64,000 bases of DNA from Flavobacterium beibuense. Its GTDB lineage: Bacteria > Bacteroidota > Bacteroidia > Flavobacteriales > Flavobacteriaceae. A program made the position numbers and the translations under genes. Positions 1-8,621 of the stretch are shown in pieces. The notes beneath the pieces were generated by a model, which saw nothing but the letters and a program-made list of their open reading frames with translations, ran no database searches and was not told the origin of the DNA. The stretch spans positions 124,001 through 188,000 of the forward strand of contig NZ_JUIW01000003.1 in NCBI RefSeq assembly GCF_004151245.1, written 5' to 3'. How positions within the stretch are numbered: the stretch's first letter is position 1; each line of letters starts with the position of its first letter.

Positions 1-1
1 A

Positions 2-892
2 GTTGTATCCTGCCTGGATGAGCTGTTGTTTTTTATTGAGGTAAGGTTTGCGAATTTCCTTAGTATGGAGGAGCGCGTGCCCTCTACCTATCTCAATGTG
101 TCCCGAAAAGAGCTAAAGCTAAAACTGGACCACCTCCAAAAAAAACTTGTAGCGGATGTAGCAGATCCCATTTTCAGCTCTCTTGTATTGGATAACCTCT
201 ATAAGTTCGTAAATGCCAAGAAAACAGAAAGTATCACTTTCAGAGAGCTGCTTTATCGCAAAGAACTTGTCCAGAAACTTGAATTGCTCGGGTTATCCGA
301 GACCCAGACCAGCATATACAATGCCCTAAATGAGCTTTTGATCTATATGAATTTCAATAGCAGGAGTTACATCAATTATTTTACCCGGTGTATCGCCAAT
401 AAAATCAATGGGCTCGCCACCAAGACGGAACGGATCGACAGCCTTCATTTCCACTTCAAGGAATTTCGTCAGATGCATACCCACCGCAGTATGATACTCT
501 ACCCGGAACACCAAACACTAAAGGCGATATTGAGCAATTGGTTTGAGCAGGAAATCGCCTATCTGGAAAAGACTATGCACCTTGCACCCAATCCGATAAA
601 GGAACTTAAGAAGAACAACCTGGGGCAAACCAAAGTGACCGATAAGCTTACCGTCAATCTGTCCGTCGACCAGATCGCACTCATTTTACGAGCAGCAGAT
701 GAATCAAAGTTGCTGCATGCCCGTTCAATGAGCGATGTATTCAAAAAGATTGTGCCCCATCTTTCTACAGCCAACAAGAGTGAACTATCCTATGATTCAG
801 TGCGATCGAAATCCTATAACGCGGAAGAAAGAGATAAAGCCATTGCGATCGAAGTCCTGGAAAAACTCATTAGGAAACTCAAGACCTATTAG
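2..892 (+). CDS. rteC: RteC-like regulator, 5' end outside window
   Basis: The frame is open from base 2, so the 5' end is missing; a TTG at 26 is unlikely to be the start. The family includes RteC of CTnDOT, a DNA-binding activator that controls excision genes. The part seen is about 296 residues, close to full family length. Features typical of RteC-like proteins are the central HFHFKEFRQMHTHRS stretch, a W-x-x-Q-E-I-A-Y-L-E segment and a C-terminal part with a helix (LSVDQIALILRAADES) and a terminal S-Y-D-S-V-R-S-K-S-Y motif. It precedes the transfer operon by 144 bp. The assignment rests on recalled motifs and on context, not on a search. Confidence 0.72.
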   Translation, partial: VVSCLDELLFFIEVRFANFLSMEERVPSTYLNVSRKELKLKLDHLQKKLVADVADPIFSSLVLDNLYKFVNAKKTESITFRELLYRKELVQKLELLGLSETQTSIYNALNELLIYMNFNSRSYINYFTRCIANKINGLATKTERIDSLHFHFKEFRQMHTHRSMILYPEHQTLKAILSNWFEQEIAYLEKTMHLAPNPIKELKKNNLGQTKVTDKLTVNLSVDQIALILRAADESKLLHARSMSDVFKKIVPHLSTANKSELSYDSVRSKSYNAEERDKAIAIEVLEKLIRKLKTY

Positions 893-909
893 GCCTTATT
901 ATATAGCCA

Positions 910-942
910 GGGTACAACCTGGGGTACAACCCAAAGTTGTAC
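910..942. promoter_or_regulatory. Triple GTACAAC repeat at 12-bp spacing
   Basis: GTACAAC occurs at 912-918 and 924-930, and its complement GTTGTAC at 936-942, so the three heptamers repeat every 12 bp. The first two are embedded in GGGTACAACC. The array lies between the RteC-like gene and the first gene of the transfer operon. I infer a protein-binding site; which protein binds is unknown. Confidence 0.45.
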
Positions 943-1036
943 TTTTTACATCTTGAAATATAGCATTCCTTTGTTTTGTAAATGTTTACATCCGGAGAAA
1001 CCGGAATATAGCTGATAAATGTTGAACGAAAAATGA

Positions 1037-1522
1037 ATGCTTATGTTTACAGAAATCTCATGGTCTGCCTACCTGACCACTACAACAGTTGTACTGTTGT
1101 TATGGTATTCCTTCCTCGGGGCTAAAATATACTACTACGACATCAAGTCCCTTTGGAGCGGCATGTTGAGAAGCCACCCCCAAACCCTGCCGGGCGAAAA
1201 CGATGAAAGTACACCCTTTGAATCCACACAAACTACCGGTCAGACAGTAACAAATATTCCTAAAAAAACAATTTTGACCGACTTTGAGACGGTTGAAGAA
1301 TTGGTTGAAAGGGTAAAATCATTGGTTACAAATGCTGTGGAGCAAAGAACGGAAAAGGAAAATTTCCTACCCGGGATCAGAAAGGTACTGGGTGATTATC
1401 CTTCCCTTGGAAAATCACGGTTCCGCGGTTCGATAAACGAGTTTATTGTCTCTGAAGGCGAAGAGCAGGGTATGGCTTCCCTCACTCAGGAAGAAGTCGA
1501 TAAGCTATGGGTAGACCATTAA
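1037..1522 (+). CDS. Small membrane-anchored protein at head of tra operon
   Basis: I do not recognise a named family for this 161-aa protein. One hydrophobic segment at about residues 9-30 (TTTTVVLLLWYSFLGAKIYYY) is followed by a polar, Thr/Glu-rich cytoplasmic-type region, so it is probably a bitopic inner-membrane protein. It sits directly upstream of traE and in the same direction, a place where small uncharacterised proteins are common in Bacteroidota conjugative elements. An overlapping ATG at 1033 is in another frame; the ATG at 1037 opens the long frame. Its role in transfer is inferred from position only. Confidence 0.6.
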   Translation: MLMFTEISWSAYLTTTTVVLLLWYSFLGAKIYYYDIKSLWSGMLRSHPQTLPGENDESTPFESTQTTGQTVTNIPKKTILTDFETVEELVERVKSLVTNAVEQRTEKENFLPGIRKVLGDYPSLGKSRFRGSINEFIVSEGEEQGMASLTQEEVDKLWVDH

Positions 1523-1529
1523 AAATTAT

Positions 1530-1619
1530 GCGGAGGTTTGGTCCCTGCTCATCCCAGTGCAGCAAGGAAACGTGACAGAAGGAAAGGGGAGCGTAACAGC
1601 GGCACAGCCTCCGCTATTT
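1530..1619 (+). ncRNA. Putative structured RNA or attenuator before traE
   Basis: The 126 bp between the first operon gene and traE is GC-rich. GCGGAGG (1530-1536) is perfectly complementary to CCTCCGC (1608-1614), which is followed directly by TATTTTTAAA. Inside, CCCTGCT and AGCAAGG can form a second stem with one mismatch. This resembles an intrinsic terminator or leader with a long folded interior. I cannot tell a stand-alone RNA from an attenuator or mRNA-processing structure. Confidence 0.35.
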
Positions 1620-1648
1620 TTAAATATGCAACTTTTAAATGATGCGAT

Positions 1649-1975
1649 ATGAAAAACATGAATTGGAAATTAAAAGCGACAAAGCCGTATTGGCTTATGG
1701 CATTTATTGTCCTGCTCCCGGCCCACAGTATCTATGCCCAGGATGGCATAGCCGGCATAAATGAAGCCAATCAGCAGGTCAGGAGCTACTTTGACGCCGG
1801 TACCGACCTTATGTATGCTGTAGGGGCCATATTGGGGCTCATCGGAGCAGTAAAAGTGTACCAGAAATGGAATGCGGGCGATCCTGATACCGGAAAGGTT
1901 GCGGCAGCCTGGTTTGGCAGTTGCGTTTTTCTTGTGGTCGTTGCTACGGTCATACAGTCTTTCTTTGGCATCTGA
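1649..1975 (+). CDS. traE: Conjugative transfer protein TraE (DUF4134)
   Basis: This 108-aa protein has a signal-like N-terminus ending in YAQ at about residue 31, then two transmembrane segments (about residues 52-69 and 84-106) separated by the short polar YQKWNAGDPDTGKV loop. That layout and motif are typical of the TraE/DUF4134 family, which resembles VirB2-type pilin subunits of type IV secretion systems. It would be the pilus or channel subunit of the mating machinery in the inner membrane. TraF starts 11 bp later, so the two are probably co-translated. Confidence 0.88.
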   Translation: MKNMNWKLKATKPYWLMAFIVLLPAHSIYAQDGIAGINEANQQVRSYFDAGTDLMYAVGAILGLIGAVKVYQKWNAGDPDTGKVAAAWFGSCVFLVVVATVIQSFFGI

Positions 1976-1986
1976 TTGTCCAAGCG

Positions 1987-2304
1987 ATGTCCAGCAGCGT
2001 TTACAAGATCAATAAAGGGATCAACCAAAGCATTGTATTTAAAGGGCTAAAAGCGCAATACATATGGTATCTCGGGGCTGGGGTACTAGTGCTGATGGTG
2101 CTTTTTGCATCTATGTATATAGCCGGTGTGCCGTCACTGCTTTGTATTGCACTTATCGGTATTGCAGGGACTTTATTGGTGGTCAGGGTCTATAAGATGA
2201 GCCATAAGTACGGGGAGTACGGAATGATGAAGGCACTGGCCAGAAGACAGCTCCCCAGTGCTATAAAGTGTTACGGCAGAAGTGTGTTTTTTTGGAATAA
2301 ATAA
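1987..2304 (+). CDS. traF: Conjugative transfer protein TraF (DUF4133)
   Basis: The protein is 105 aa from the ATG at 1987; an upstream extension to 1921 would overlap traE and is rejected because the family begins with S-V-Y-K-I-N-K-G. Two hydrophobic segments around residues 28-60 form a membrane hairpin, followed by a basic C-terminus. TraF/DUF4133 is the counterpart of VirB3, the small inner-membrane partner of the VirB4-type ATPase, and the ATPase gene traG follows 11 bp downstream. The order TraE-TraF-TraG is that of CTnDOT-type transfer operons. Confidence 0.88.
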   Translation: MSSSVYKINKGINQSIVFKGLKAQYIWYLGAGVLVLMVLFASMYIAGVPSLLCIALIGIAGTLLVVRVYKMSHKYGEYGMMKALARRQLPSAIKCYGRSVFFWNK

Positions 2305-2315
2305 TGTAAAGGACG

Positions 2316-4796
2316 ATGAAAAAGGAAACAAGATTGGAAGAGGTATTCCCGATCATGGATGTACAGCACGATTGCATCCTCTCAAAAATGGGCGATGTCA
2401 CCATTGCCTATAAAGTTGAGCTGCCCGAGTTATTTACCCTGTCAGATCAGGAATATGAGTCATTACACCAAACCTGGCTAAAGGCTATAAAAGTACTGCC
2501 TAAACACAGTATCCTTTACAAACAGGATTGGTTCCTGGAAAAGGGGTACGTCCCCGATTTTACTAACGATGACACAAGCTTTTTAAGCAGGAGCAGCGAA
2601 CGGTTCTTTAACGAACGCCCGTTCCTTGACCATTCCTGCTATCTTTTCATTACCCAAAAACCGGAAGGAAGAAATGGATCTACCTCCTTGTTTTCCAGTC
2701 TTCTCAGAAGGACACTGGTTCCTAAAGAGTCGCTTAATCCAACGGCACTACAGGATTTTCTTGATGCAGCAGGACAGTTCCGCAGGATTATGGAAGACAG
2801 CGGTTTTGTATGTTTTTCACGACTTTCGGACCAGCAGCTACTCAGCCTTCCCAGGCAAGTGGGGATCCTTGAGCAGTATTGCAGCCTTTCCGATACCACG
2901 GGAAATTATATGTATGGAGATATCGCTTTTGAAGACGGCCTTTTGATCAATGGCAAGTTTTGCCAGTTGTACACCCTTGGAGATGCGGCCGATCTTCCGG
3001 CCTTGTGCGGTTCGAGGATCACCTACGACAGGTATTCTACCGATAAGACAAAATTCAGCGTAGGCTTTGCCTCGACACTTGGCCAGTTGCTTTCCTGCAA
3101 CCATATTTACAGCCAATACCTTTTTATCGATGATCCGGCCAAAACCCTGAAGCGTATCGAGAGCAAAAGGCTTCGGCTACAGTCGCTCTCTGCCTACAGC
3201 AGGGAAAACCATATCGCAAGGGATGCTGCCAATGACTTCCTTAATGAGGCCATCGGAGCCCAGCGGTTACCTGTCAAAGCACATTTCAACGTACTTGTCT
3301 GGTGTGACGAGAAAGAGCAGCTTAAAGATCTCAAGAATAAGGTCTCCTCAGCCCTGGCGCAGATTGACGCAGCAGCAAAACAGGAGACCGTTGGGGCAGC
3401 ACAGATCTATTGGGCAGGAATTCCGGGAAATGCTGCTGATTTCCCTATCAATGATACTTTTGACACTTTTGCGGAACAGGCCGCCTGTTTTCTGAACCTT
3501 GAGACGGGCTACCGTTCCTCCATAAGCCCGATAGGGATACGTTTGGGCGACAGGCTTACCGGAAAGCCGGTGCACGTGGATATTAGTGATGAGCCGGTTC
3601 AAAAAGGAATATGCACCAACAGGAATAAATTCATTCTTGGACCATCGGGCAGCGGCAAATCCTTTTTTACCAATCACATGGTGCGCAGCTATTATGAGCA
3701 GGGAACACATATCGTTCTGGTTGATGTGGGGCATAGCTACAAGGGGCTCTGCGATATGGTAAAGGGCTATTATTTCACCTATGAGGAAAGTAACCCTATC
3801 CGTTTCAACCCTTTCTATATCGGTGAAGGGGATAAGTTGGATACCGAAAAAAAGGAAAGCATCAAGACCCTGCTGCTGGCTTTGTGGAAAAAGGACGATG
3901 AGACCTATAACCGCAGTGAATATGTTGCGCTTTCCAATGCCCTGCAACTCTATTATTCCAAGATAGATAGCCAGCCTGATCTGTTCCCTTGCTTCAATAC
4001 ATTCTATGAGTTCCTAAAGAATGATTTTCTGGAAGTCCTCAAAGGTGACAACGTAAAGGAAAAGGATTTCGATGTCAATAATTTCCTTTATGTTCTGCGA
4101 CCCTATTACCGGGGCGGAGAGTTTGACTACCTGCTTAATGCTACCGAAAATCTCGAGCTGCTCAAAGAAAGATTTATCGTTTTTGAACTGGACAACATTA
4201 AGGATCATCCCATCTTATTTCCGGTGGTGACCATCATTATCATGGAAGTCTTTATCAGCAAAATGCGAAAGCTTAAGGGAATCCGTAAAATGATATTGAT
4301 AGAGGAAGCGTGGAAAGCTATCGCAAAGGAAGGTATGGCAGAATACATAAAGTATCTGTTTAAAACAGTGCGCAAGTTCTTTGGTGAGGCGATCGTGGTT
4401 ACACAGGAGGTAGAGGATATTATTTCTTCACCGGTTGTAAAGCAGGCCATTATCAACAACAGTGATTGCAAGATCCTGCTGGACCAGAGCAAATACCAGA
4501 ACAAATTTGACCAGATACAGGAACTACTGGGGCTCACCGAAAAAGAAAAGGCTTTGGTGCTATCGGTCAATAAAGCCAATGACACCTCAAGAAAATATAA
4601 GGAAGTCTTTATTTCACTGGGAGGAATGCAGTCCAAGGTATACAGGACAGAGGTATCATTGGAGGAATATCTTGCCTACACTACCGAGGAAAGCGAAAAA
4701 GTAAAAGTACAGGCCTATGCCGCACGCTTTGACGGGGATATCCGCAAGGCGATAGCAGCACTGGCTCAGGATATTCGTGACGAATCTAAAAAGTAA
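2316..4796 (+). CDS. traG: Conjugation ATPase TraG (VirB4-like)
   Basis: This 826-aa ATPase has a Walker A motif GPSGSGKS at about residues 442-449 and a Walker B region MILIEEAWKAI at about 657-667, where the glutamate after the hydrophobic strand fits the VirB4/TraG class. The N-terminal half matches the family's non-catalytic domain. VirB4 ATPases power assembly and substrate passage through type IV secretion machines at the inner membrane. Length is normal for the Bacteroidota TraG family, and no frameshift is visible. The gene ends 4 bp before the next start. Confidence 0.93.
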   Translation: MKKETRLEEVFPIMDVQHDCILSKMGDVTIAYKVELPELFTLSDQEYESLHQTWLKAIKVLPKHSILYKQDWFLEKGYVPDFTNDDTSFLSRSSERFFNERPFLDHSCYLFITQKPEGRNGSTSLFSSLLRRTLVPKESLNPTALQDFLDAAGQFRRIMEDSGFVCFSRLSDQQLLSLPRQVGILEQYCSLSDTTGNYMYGDIAFEDGLLINGKFCQLYTLGDAADLPALCGSRITYDRYSTDKTKFSVGFASTLGQLLSCNHIYSQYLFIDDPAKTLKRIESKRLRLQSLSAYSRENHIARDAANDFLNEAIGAQRLPVKAHFNVLVWCDEKEQLKDLKNKVSSALAQIDAAAKQETVGAAQIYWAGIPGNAADFPINDTFDTFAEQAACFLNLETGYRSSISPIGIRLGDRLTGKPVHVDISDEPVQKGICTNRNKFILGPSGSGKSFFTNHMVRSYYEQGTHIVLVDVGHSYKGLCDMVKGYYFTYEESNPIRFNPFYIGEGDKLDTEKKESIKTLLLALWKKDDETYNRSEYVALSNALQLYYSKIDSQPDLFPCFNTFYEFLKNDFLEVLKGDNVKEKDFDVNNFLYVLRPYYRGGEFDYLLNATENLELLKERFIVFELDNIKDHPILFPVVTIIIMEVFISKMRKLKGIRKMILIEEAWKAIAKEGMAEYIKYLFKTVRKFFGEAIVVTQEVEDIISSPVVKQAIINNSDCKILLDQSKYQNKFDQIQELLGLTEKEKALVLSVNKANDTSRKYKEVFISLGGMQSKVYRTEVSLEEYLAYTTEESEKVKVQAYAARFDGDIRKAIAALAQDIRDESKK

Positions 4797-4800
4797 AGCC

Positions 4801-5496
4801 ATGCGTATAAGAAACAGAATTACCATAGGGCTGTTGTGCCTTCTGTTCATTAGCGTAACAGAAGCCCGAACGGTTGCACCGGCGCCGCCACCGCCGATTT
4901 TCGGGATTATAAAGGCAGCCGTCAAAGCAGCGATTAAGGCCATTGACCTCAGGATACAACGATTACAGAACAAGACCATCTGGCTCCAGAATGCCCAAAA
5001 GGAAATTGAGAATACCCTTTCAAAGCTAAAACTCAATGAGATATCCGACTGGACCCAAAGACAGCAAGATCTCTACAAGGAGTACTACGACGAGCTTATG
5101 CAAGTGAAATCCGTCATCAGTACTTACCAGCGGGTGAGGGACATTACCGAAAAGCAGGCAAGGCTGGTGGATCAGTATCAGAGGGCATGGGCGCTTTTCC
5201 AGCAGGACACCCATTTCAGCGATGATGAGATTGAATATATGCAAAAGGTCTATTCCGGGATCCTCGGCGAGAGCCTGTCCGATATGGATCAGGTTTTCAT
5301 GATCCTGGAATCTTTCTCTACCCAGATGAGTGATGCCCGGAGACTGGATATGATCAATGCAGCTGCAGACCGGATTGACAGGAACTATGATGACCTCACC
5401 CGCTTCAACCGGCAAAATATCCTGCTTAGCCTGCAGCGCGCCAAAACACAACGTGATGTAGATTGGGTGAGACGATTGTACGGTCTTAACCATTAA
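4801..5496 (+). CDS. traI: TraI/TrbJ-like secreted conjugation protein 1
   Basis: The ATG at 4801 is chosen because it yields a clean signal peptide (MRIRNRITIGLLCLLFISVTEA) and avoids overlap with traG; an in-frame ATG at 4777 lies inside traG. The mature part starts with a proline stretch, then is almost wholly helical (residues about 45-232), as in VirB5/TrbJ-like periplasmic pilus-tip components. Its C-terminal half (M-S-D-A-R-R-L-D, then L-Q-R-A-K) aligns by eye with the two genes that follow. In CTnDOT nomenclature this is the TraI position. Function in pilus assembly is inferred. Confidence 0.66.
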   Translation: MRIRNRITIGLLCLLFISVTEARTVAPAPPPPIFGIIKAAVKAAIKAIDLRIQRLQNKTIWLQNAQKEIENTLSKLKLNEISDWTQRQQDLYKEYYDELMQVKSVISTYQRVRDITEKQARLVDQYQRAWALFQQDTHFSDDEIEYMQKVYSGILGESLSDMDQVFMILESFSTQMSDARRLDMINAAADRIDRNYDDLTRFNRQNILLSLQRAKTQRDVDWVRRLYGLNH

Positions 5497-5507
5497 ACTG
5501 AGCAGTT

Positions 5508-6128
5508 ATGAAAAAAGTATTGATAACAGTTTCCGCATTATTTGCCTGCGCATGCATTTTTGGGCAGTCTTCCCAAAAAAAGGTGCTGCTGCAGCAAATC
5601 GCCGCACTTAAAGTGTACGGAGGCTATGTACAAAAAGGCTATTCCATAGCAAGAAAAGGGTTGAATACGATAAGTGATTTCAAGGATGGAGAATTCAGCC
5701 TGCATTCCACTTTTTTTAGTGCCCTAGCGACTGTCAATCCCAACATCGCCGGTTATGATAAGATTGCCAAAATCATTGGCCTTCAGCTTAAGATCCTAAA
5801 GCAACGGCAGGAGGCGTCGGATCTCCTGTATGACGACCTGTATCTGGGGAACGAACGCCAGTACGCAGAAAGGGTTTTTGGCAGGCTTATGGCCGATTGC
5901 CGTGAAAATCTTGACCAACTACTCGTGGTGCTTTCCGATTCTTCACTGGTGATGGAGGATTCGGACCGTCTTGCCAGAATCGACTATCTGCATGGGCGAA
6001 TGCTTGACAACTATGCCTTTTCCAAAAGCTTCAGCGCAGAGTTGGAGGTTTTGCTGGCCTCAAGGCAGCAGGACCAAAATGATATCAACAAAGGAAGAGT
6101 ACTGAACAAGCTGACCGCCGAACCATGA
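5508..6128 (+). CDS. TraI/TrbJ-like paralogue 2 (often called TerB-like)
   Basis: This 206-aa protein has a signal peptide ending in IFGQ and a helical mature domain. It shares with the next gene the pattern KGYxxxxxGxxTxxDxxxGxFxLHxTFxxAL near residues 45-75. The C-terminal portion (LDQLLVVLSDSSLVMEDSDRL) corresponds to the segment in genes 1 and 3 of this trio. Databases tend to label such proteins TerB-like; the context argues for a secreted part of the transfer machine, not tellurite resistance. It overlaps the next gene by 4 bp. Confidence 0.62.
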   Translation: MKKVLITVSALFACACIFGQSSQKKVLLQQIAALKVYGGYVQKGYSIARKGLNTISDFKDGEFSLHSTFFSALATVNPNIAGYDKIAKIIGLQLKILKQRQEASDLLYDDLYLGNERQYAERVFGRLMADCRENLDQLLVVLSDSSLVMEDSDRLARIDYLHGRMLDNYAFSKSFSAELEVLLASRQQDQNDINKGRVLNKLTAEP

Positions 6129-6760
6129 AAAAGCTACTTGCCTCAGCCGTTTTTATGCTGATCTGGCTGTTACCTGCCAAAACAACGGCACAAATGCAGG
6201 AATTGCAGCAATTGGCCCTAAACATTGAAAAACTGGTGCAGTTCAGATCCATTCTGAAGGATATGAAAAAAGGTTATGAGATACTCAATGGAGGCTATAA
6301 TACCGTAAAAGAACTGTCGGAAGGCAACTTTAAACTGCACGAGACATTTTTGGATGCCCTGCTACAGGTGAGCCCGACCGTACGCAATTACAAGAGGGTC
6401 GCCGATATTATCGACTACCAGATTCTCCTTGTGCAGGAATATCAGGCTGCCAGGAATGCCTTTGGCATCAGTGGGGCGTTTAACCCTGATGAGCTGTCAT
6501 ATCTTACCACGGTCTATGATAATCTTTTCAAGCAGAGTCTGCGTAATCTTGACGAGCTCACAGGAATATTGACTGCCGGGAGTATGCGGATGTCGGACAA
6601 TGAAAGGTTAGAGGCCATTGACAGGATCTATGACGATATGCAGGAGAAACTGCTCTTCCTGCGCGACTTTAACGGTGATGCCAAAATACTTGCATTACAG
6701 CGTGCTAAAGAAGAACATGATGTAAAAGCGCTACGCATACTGAACGGAATCAACAACTAA
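6125..6760 (+). CDS. TraI/TrbJ-like paralogue 3
   Basis: This 211-aa secreted helical protein has the signal peptide MKKLLASAVFMLIWLLPAKT followed by an A-Q cleavage-type site. It carries the same KGYEILNGGYNTVKELSEGNF and LHETFLDALL blocks as the preceding gene and ends with LALQRAKEEHDVKALRILNGI, which matches the tail of gene 1 of the trio. The overlapping ATGA start indicates translational coupling. As a VirB5/TrbJ-type component it would act in the periplasm or at the cell surface in mating-pair formation; this is inference from fold, signal peptide and position. Confidence 0.64.
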   Translation: MKKLLASAVFMLIWLLPAKTTAQMQELQQLALNIEKLVQFRSILKDMKKGYEILNGGYNTVKELSEGNFKLHETFLDALLQVSPTVRNYKRVADIIDYQILLVQEYQAARNAFGISGAFNPDELSYLTTVYDNLFKQSLRNLDELTGILTAGSMRMSDNERLEAIDRIYDDMQEKLLFLRDFNGDAKILALQRAKEEHDVKALRILNGINN

Positions 6761-6772
6761 ACCCCACCGCTC

Positions 6773-7981
6773 ATGAAAAACCTAAGAACAGCTGCGCTAA
6801 CTGCCGCTACAGCATTGTTATTGCCTTCTTCCGCCCGGTCGCAGTCATTTGCAGACGAGATGGAGAGTCTGCACGGCACGCTGGAACAATTGTATGATGA
6901 GATGATGCCACTGTGCTCGGGCCTTATCGGCGTGGCCCAGGGAATTGCCGGATTTGCCGCGATATGGTATATCGCATCACGAGTCTGGCGGCATTTGGCC
7001 AATGCGGAACCCATCGACTTCTATCCCTTATTCCGACCTTTTGTGATTGGTTTCTGCATCACGATATTCCCATCGGTGCTCGCCCTGATCAATGGCGTTA
7101 TGAAGCCCACGGTAACCGCTACAGCGGGAATGGTAGAGGATTCCAACAAGGCTATAGAAGTTTTGCTGCAGCGCAAAGAGGAAGCGATCAAAACTACGGA
7201 CACCTGGCAGATGTACGTGGGTGAGGACGGCGATGGGGACAAAGAGCGGTGGTACAAGTACACGCACGACGGCGCAGAGTTTTCCGATCAGGGGATCTTC
7301 GAGCGTATGGATACCGGAATGCAGTTCTATATGGCAAAGATGTCTTATAATTTCAGGAACTCTGTAAAGGAATGGATGAGTGAAGTACTCCGTGTGCTTT
7401 TTGAGGCCGCTTCCCTGTGTATTGATACCCTGCGTACCTTCCAACTGGTCGTATTATCAATTTTGGGCCCGTTAGTTTTTGGCATAGCAGTATTTGACGG
7501 ATTTCAGCATACCCTTACGGTTTGGATAGCACGTTATATCAACATATTCCTTTGGCTGCCTGTGGCCAATATTTTCGGAAGCATTATCGGCAAGATCCAG
7601 GAAAAAATGCTTCTGATCGATATCGACCAGGTCAACGAGTACGGAGATACTTTCTTTAGCCGGACCGATATGGCTTATCTGGTATTTATGATCATCGGCA
7701 TAGTAGGGTATTTTACGGTCCCTTCTGTTGCCAATTATATAGTGCATGCAGCAGGTGGTGGTGCACTGCCGCAAAAAGTGACCAATGTATTCACCAGTGC
7801 TGCGACCTCCACAGTCTCCAATACGGCCGGTGCTGCCTCTGCCAGTACGGGTATGGCGGCAGATGCAATGGGAAATGCTGCATCAAAGCTATGGCAAAGC
7901 ATGTCAGGACGCGGTGGGTCCTCGGAGTATTTCGACGACAAGGATAAGTACATGGGTGATAAGCTCAAAGGGAATTCCTAA
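6773..7981 (+). CDS. traJ: Conjugative transfer protein TraJ (VirB6-like)
   Basis: This 402-aa polytopic protein has a signal-like N-terminus ending at SARSQS and several membrane helices: about residues 45-65, 80-100, 215-245, 250-275 and 300-325. The C-terminal region is rich in Ala, Ser, Thr and Gly, as in TraJ of Bacteroidota elements. TraJ occupies the VirB6 role, an inner-membrane channel component that contacts DNA during transfer. Twelve bp separate it from the upstream gene and 15 bp from traK. Length and layout are normal. Confidence 0.86.
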   Translation: MKNLRTAALTAATALLLPSSARSQSFADEMESLHGTLEQLYDEMMPLCSGLIGVAQGIAGFAAIWYIASRVWRHLANAEPIDFYPLFRPFVIGFCITIFPSVLALINGVMKPTVTATAGMVEDSNKAIEVLLQRKEEAIKTTDTWQMYVGEDGDGDKERWYKYTHDGAEFSDQGIFERMDTGMQFYMAKMSYNFRNSVKEWMSEVLRVLFEAASLCIDTLRTFQLVVLSILGPLVFGIAVFDGFQHTLTVWIARYINIFLWLPVANIFGSIIGKIQEKMLLIDIDQVNEYGDTFFSRTDMAYLVFMIIGIVGYFTVPSVANYIVHAAGGGALPQKVTNVFTSAATSTVSNTAGAASASTGMAADAMGNAASKLWQSMSGRGGSSEYFDDKDKYMGDKLKGNS

Positions 7982-7996
7982 CCAAAACCGTTTACT

Positions 7997-8617
7997 ATGT
8001 TTACCAAACTCAAAAACATCGATAGCGCTTTCCGTTATGTAAGGGCTTTTTCTATTGTGGTGGTGCTGAGCTGTGGCTCAGTGAGTATATATGCTCTGTA
8101 TAAGAGCTATACATTGGTAGAACTGATGCAGGACAAAATTTATATCCTTGCCAATGGCAAAGCACTGGAGGCCTATGCTTCCGACCGCAGGGATAACATC
8201 CCTGTGGAGGCGCGTGACCACGTTAAAACCTTCCATAGCCTTTTCTTTACCCTGGATCCGGATGATAAGGCAATAAAAGAGAATATCACCAAGGCGCTCT
8301 ATCTGGCTGATGATACGGCAAAACGCATCTACGATGACCTGAAAGAAAACGGGTATTACGCCGGAGTCATATCAGGAAATATCAATCAGACCATCAGGGT
8401 GGACAGCGTGCGTATCAATACCGATAGCTACCCCTATCAATTTCGCTGTTATGCAATCCAAAAGATCATACGACCAACGAGCATTGTCAGGCGAAGCCTT
8501 GTGACCGAGGGCAGCCTGAGAAATGTCTCCCGCAGCGATAATAATCCGCATGGCTTCCTCATTGAGCGTTGGACTACACTGGAGAATAGGGATATCAACT
8601 CAGAAAACAGAAAATAA
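7997..8617 (+). CDS. traK: Conjugative transfer protein TraK (VirB8-like)
   Basis: This 206-aa protein begins MFTKLKNIDSAFRYVRAF, a characteristic TraK opening, followed by one transmembrane helix (about residues 17-37) and a periplasmic domain. The family corresponds to VirB8, an assembly factor that nucleates the type IV secretion core. The C-terminus has the family's run of conserved residues around FLIERWTTLENRDI. The next start is only 4 bp after its stop. Confidence 0.87.
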   Translation: MFTKLKNIDSAFRYVRAFSIVVVLSCGSVSIYALYKSYTLVELMQDKIYILANGKALEAYASDRRDNIPVEARDHVKTFHSLFFTLDPDDKAIKENITKALYLADDTAKRIYDDLKENGYYAGVISGNINQTIRVDSVRINTDSYPYQFRCYAIQKIIRPTSIVRRSLVTEGSLRNVSRSDNNPHGFLIERWTTLENRDINSENRK

Positions 8618-8621
8618 TGCT

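Noticed and set aside
3348..3947. 199-aa open frame antisense to traG
   Set aside because: It is a shadow of the high-scoring traG frame with Walker motifs; it has no recognisable domain.
5508..6760. Tellurite resistance genes (TerB-like label)
   Set aside because: The signal peptides, helical layout, similarity to the preceding TraI-like protein and position within the tra operon point to a conjugation role; no other ter gene is present.
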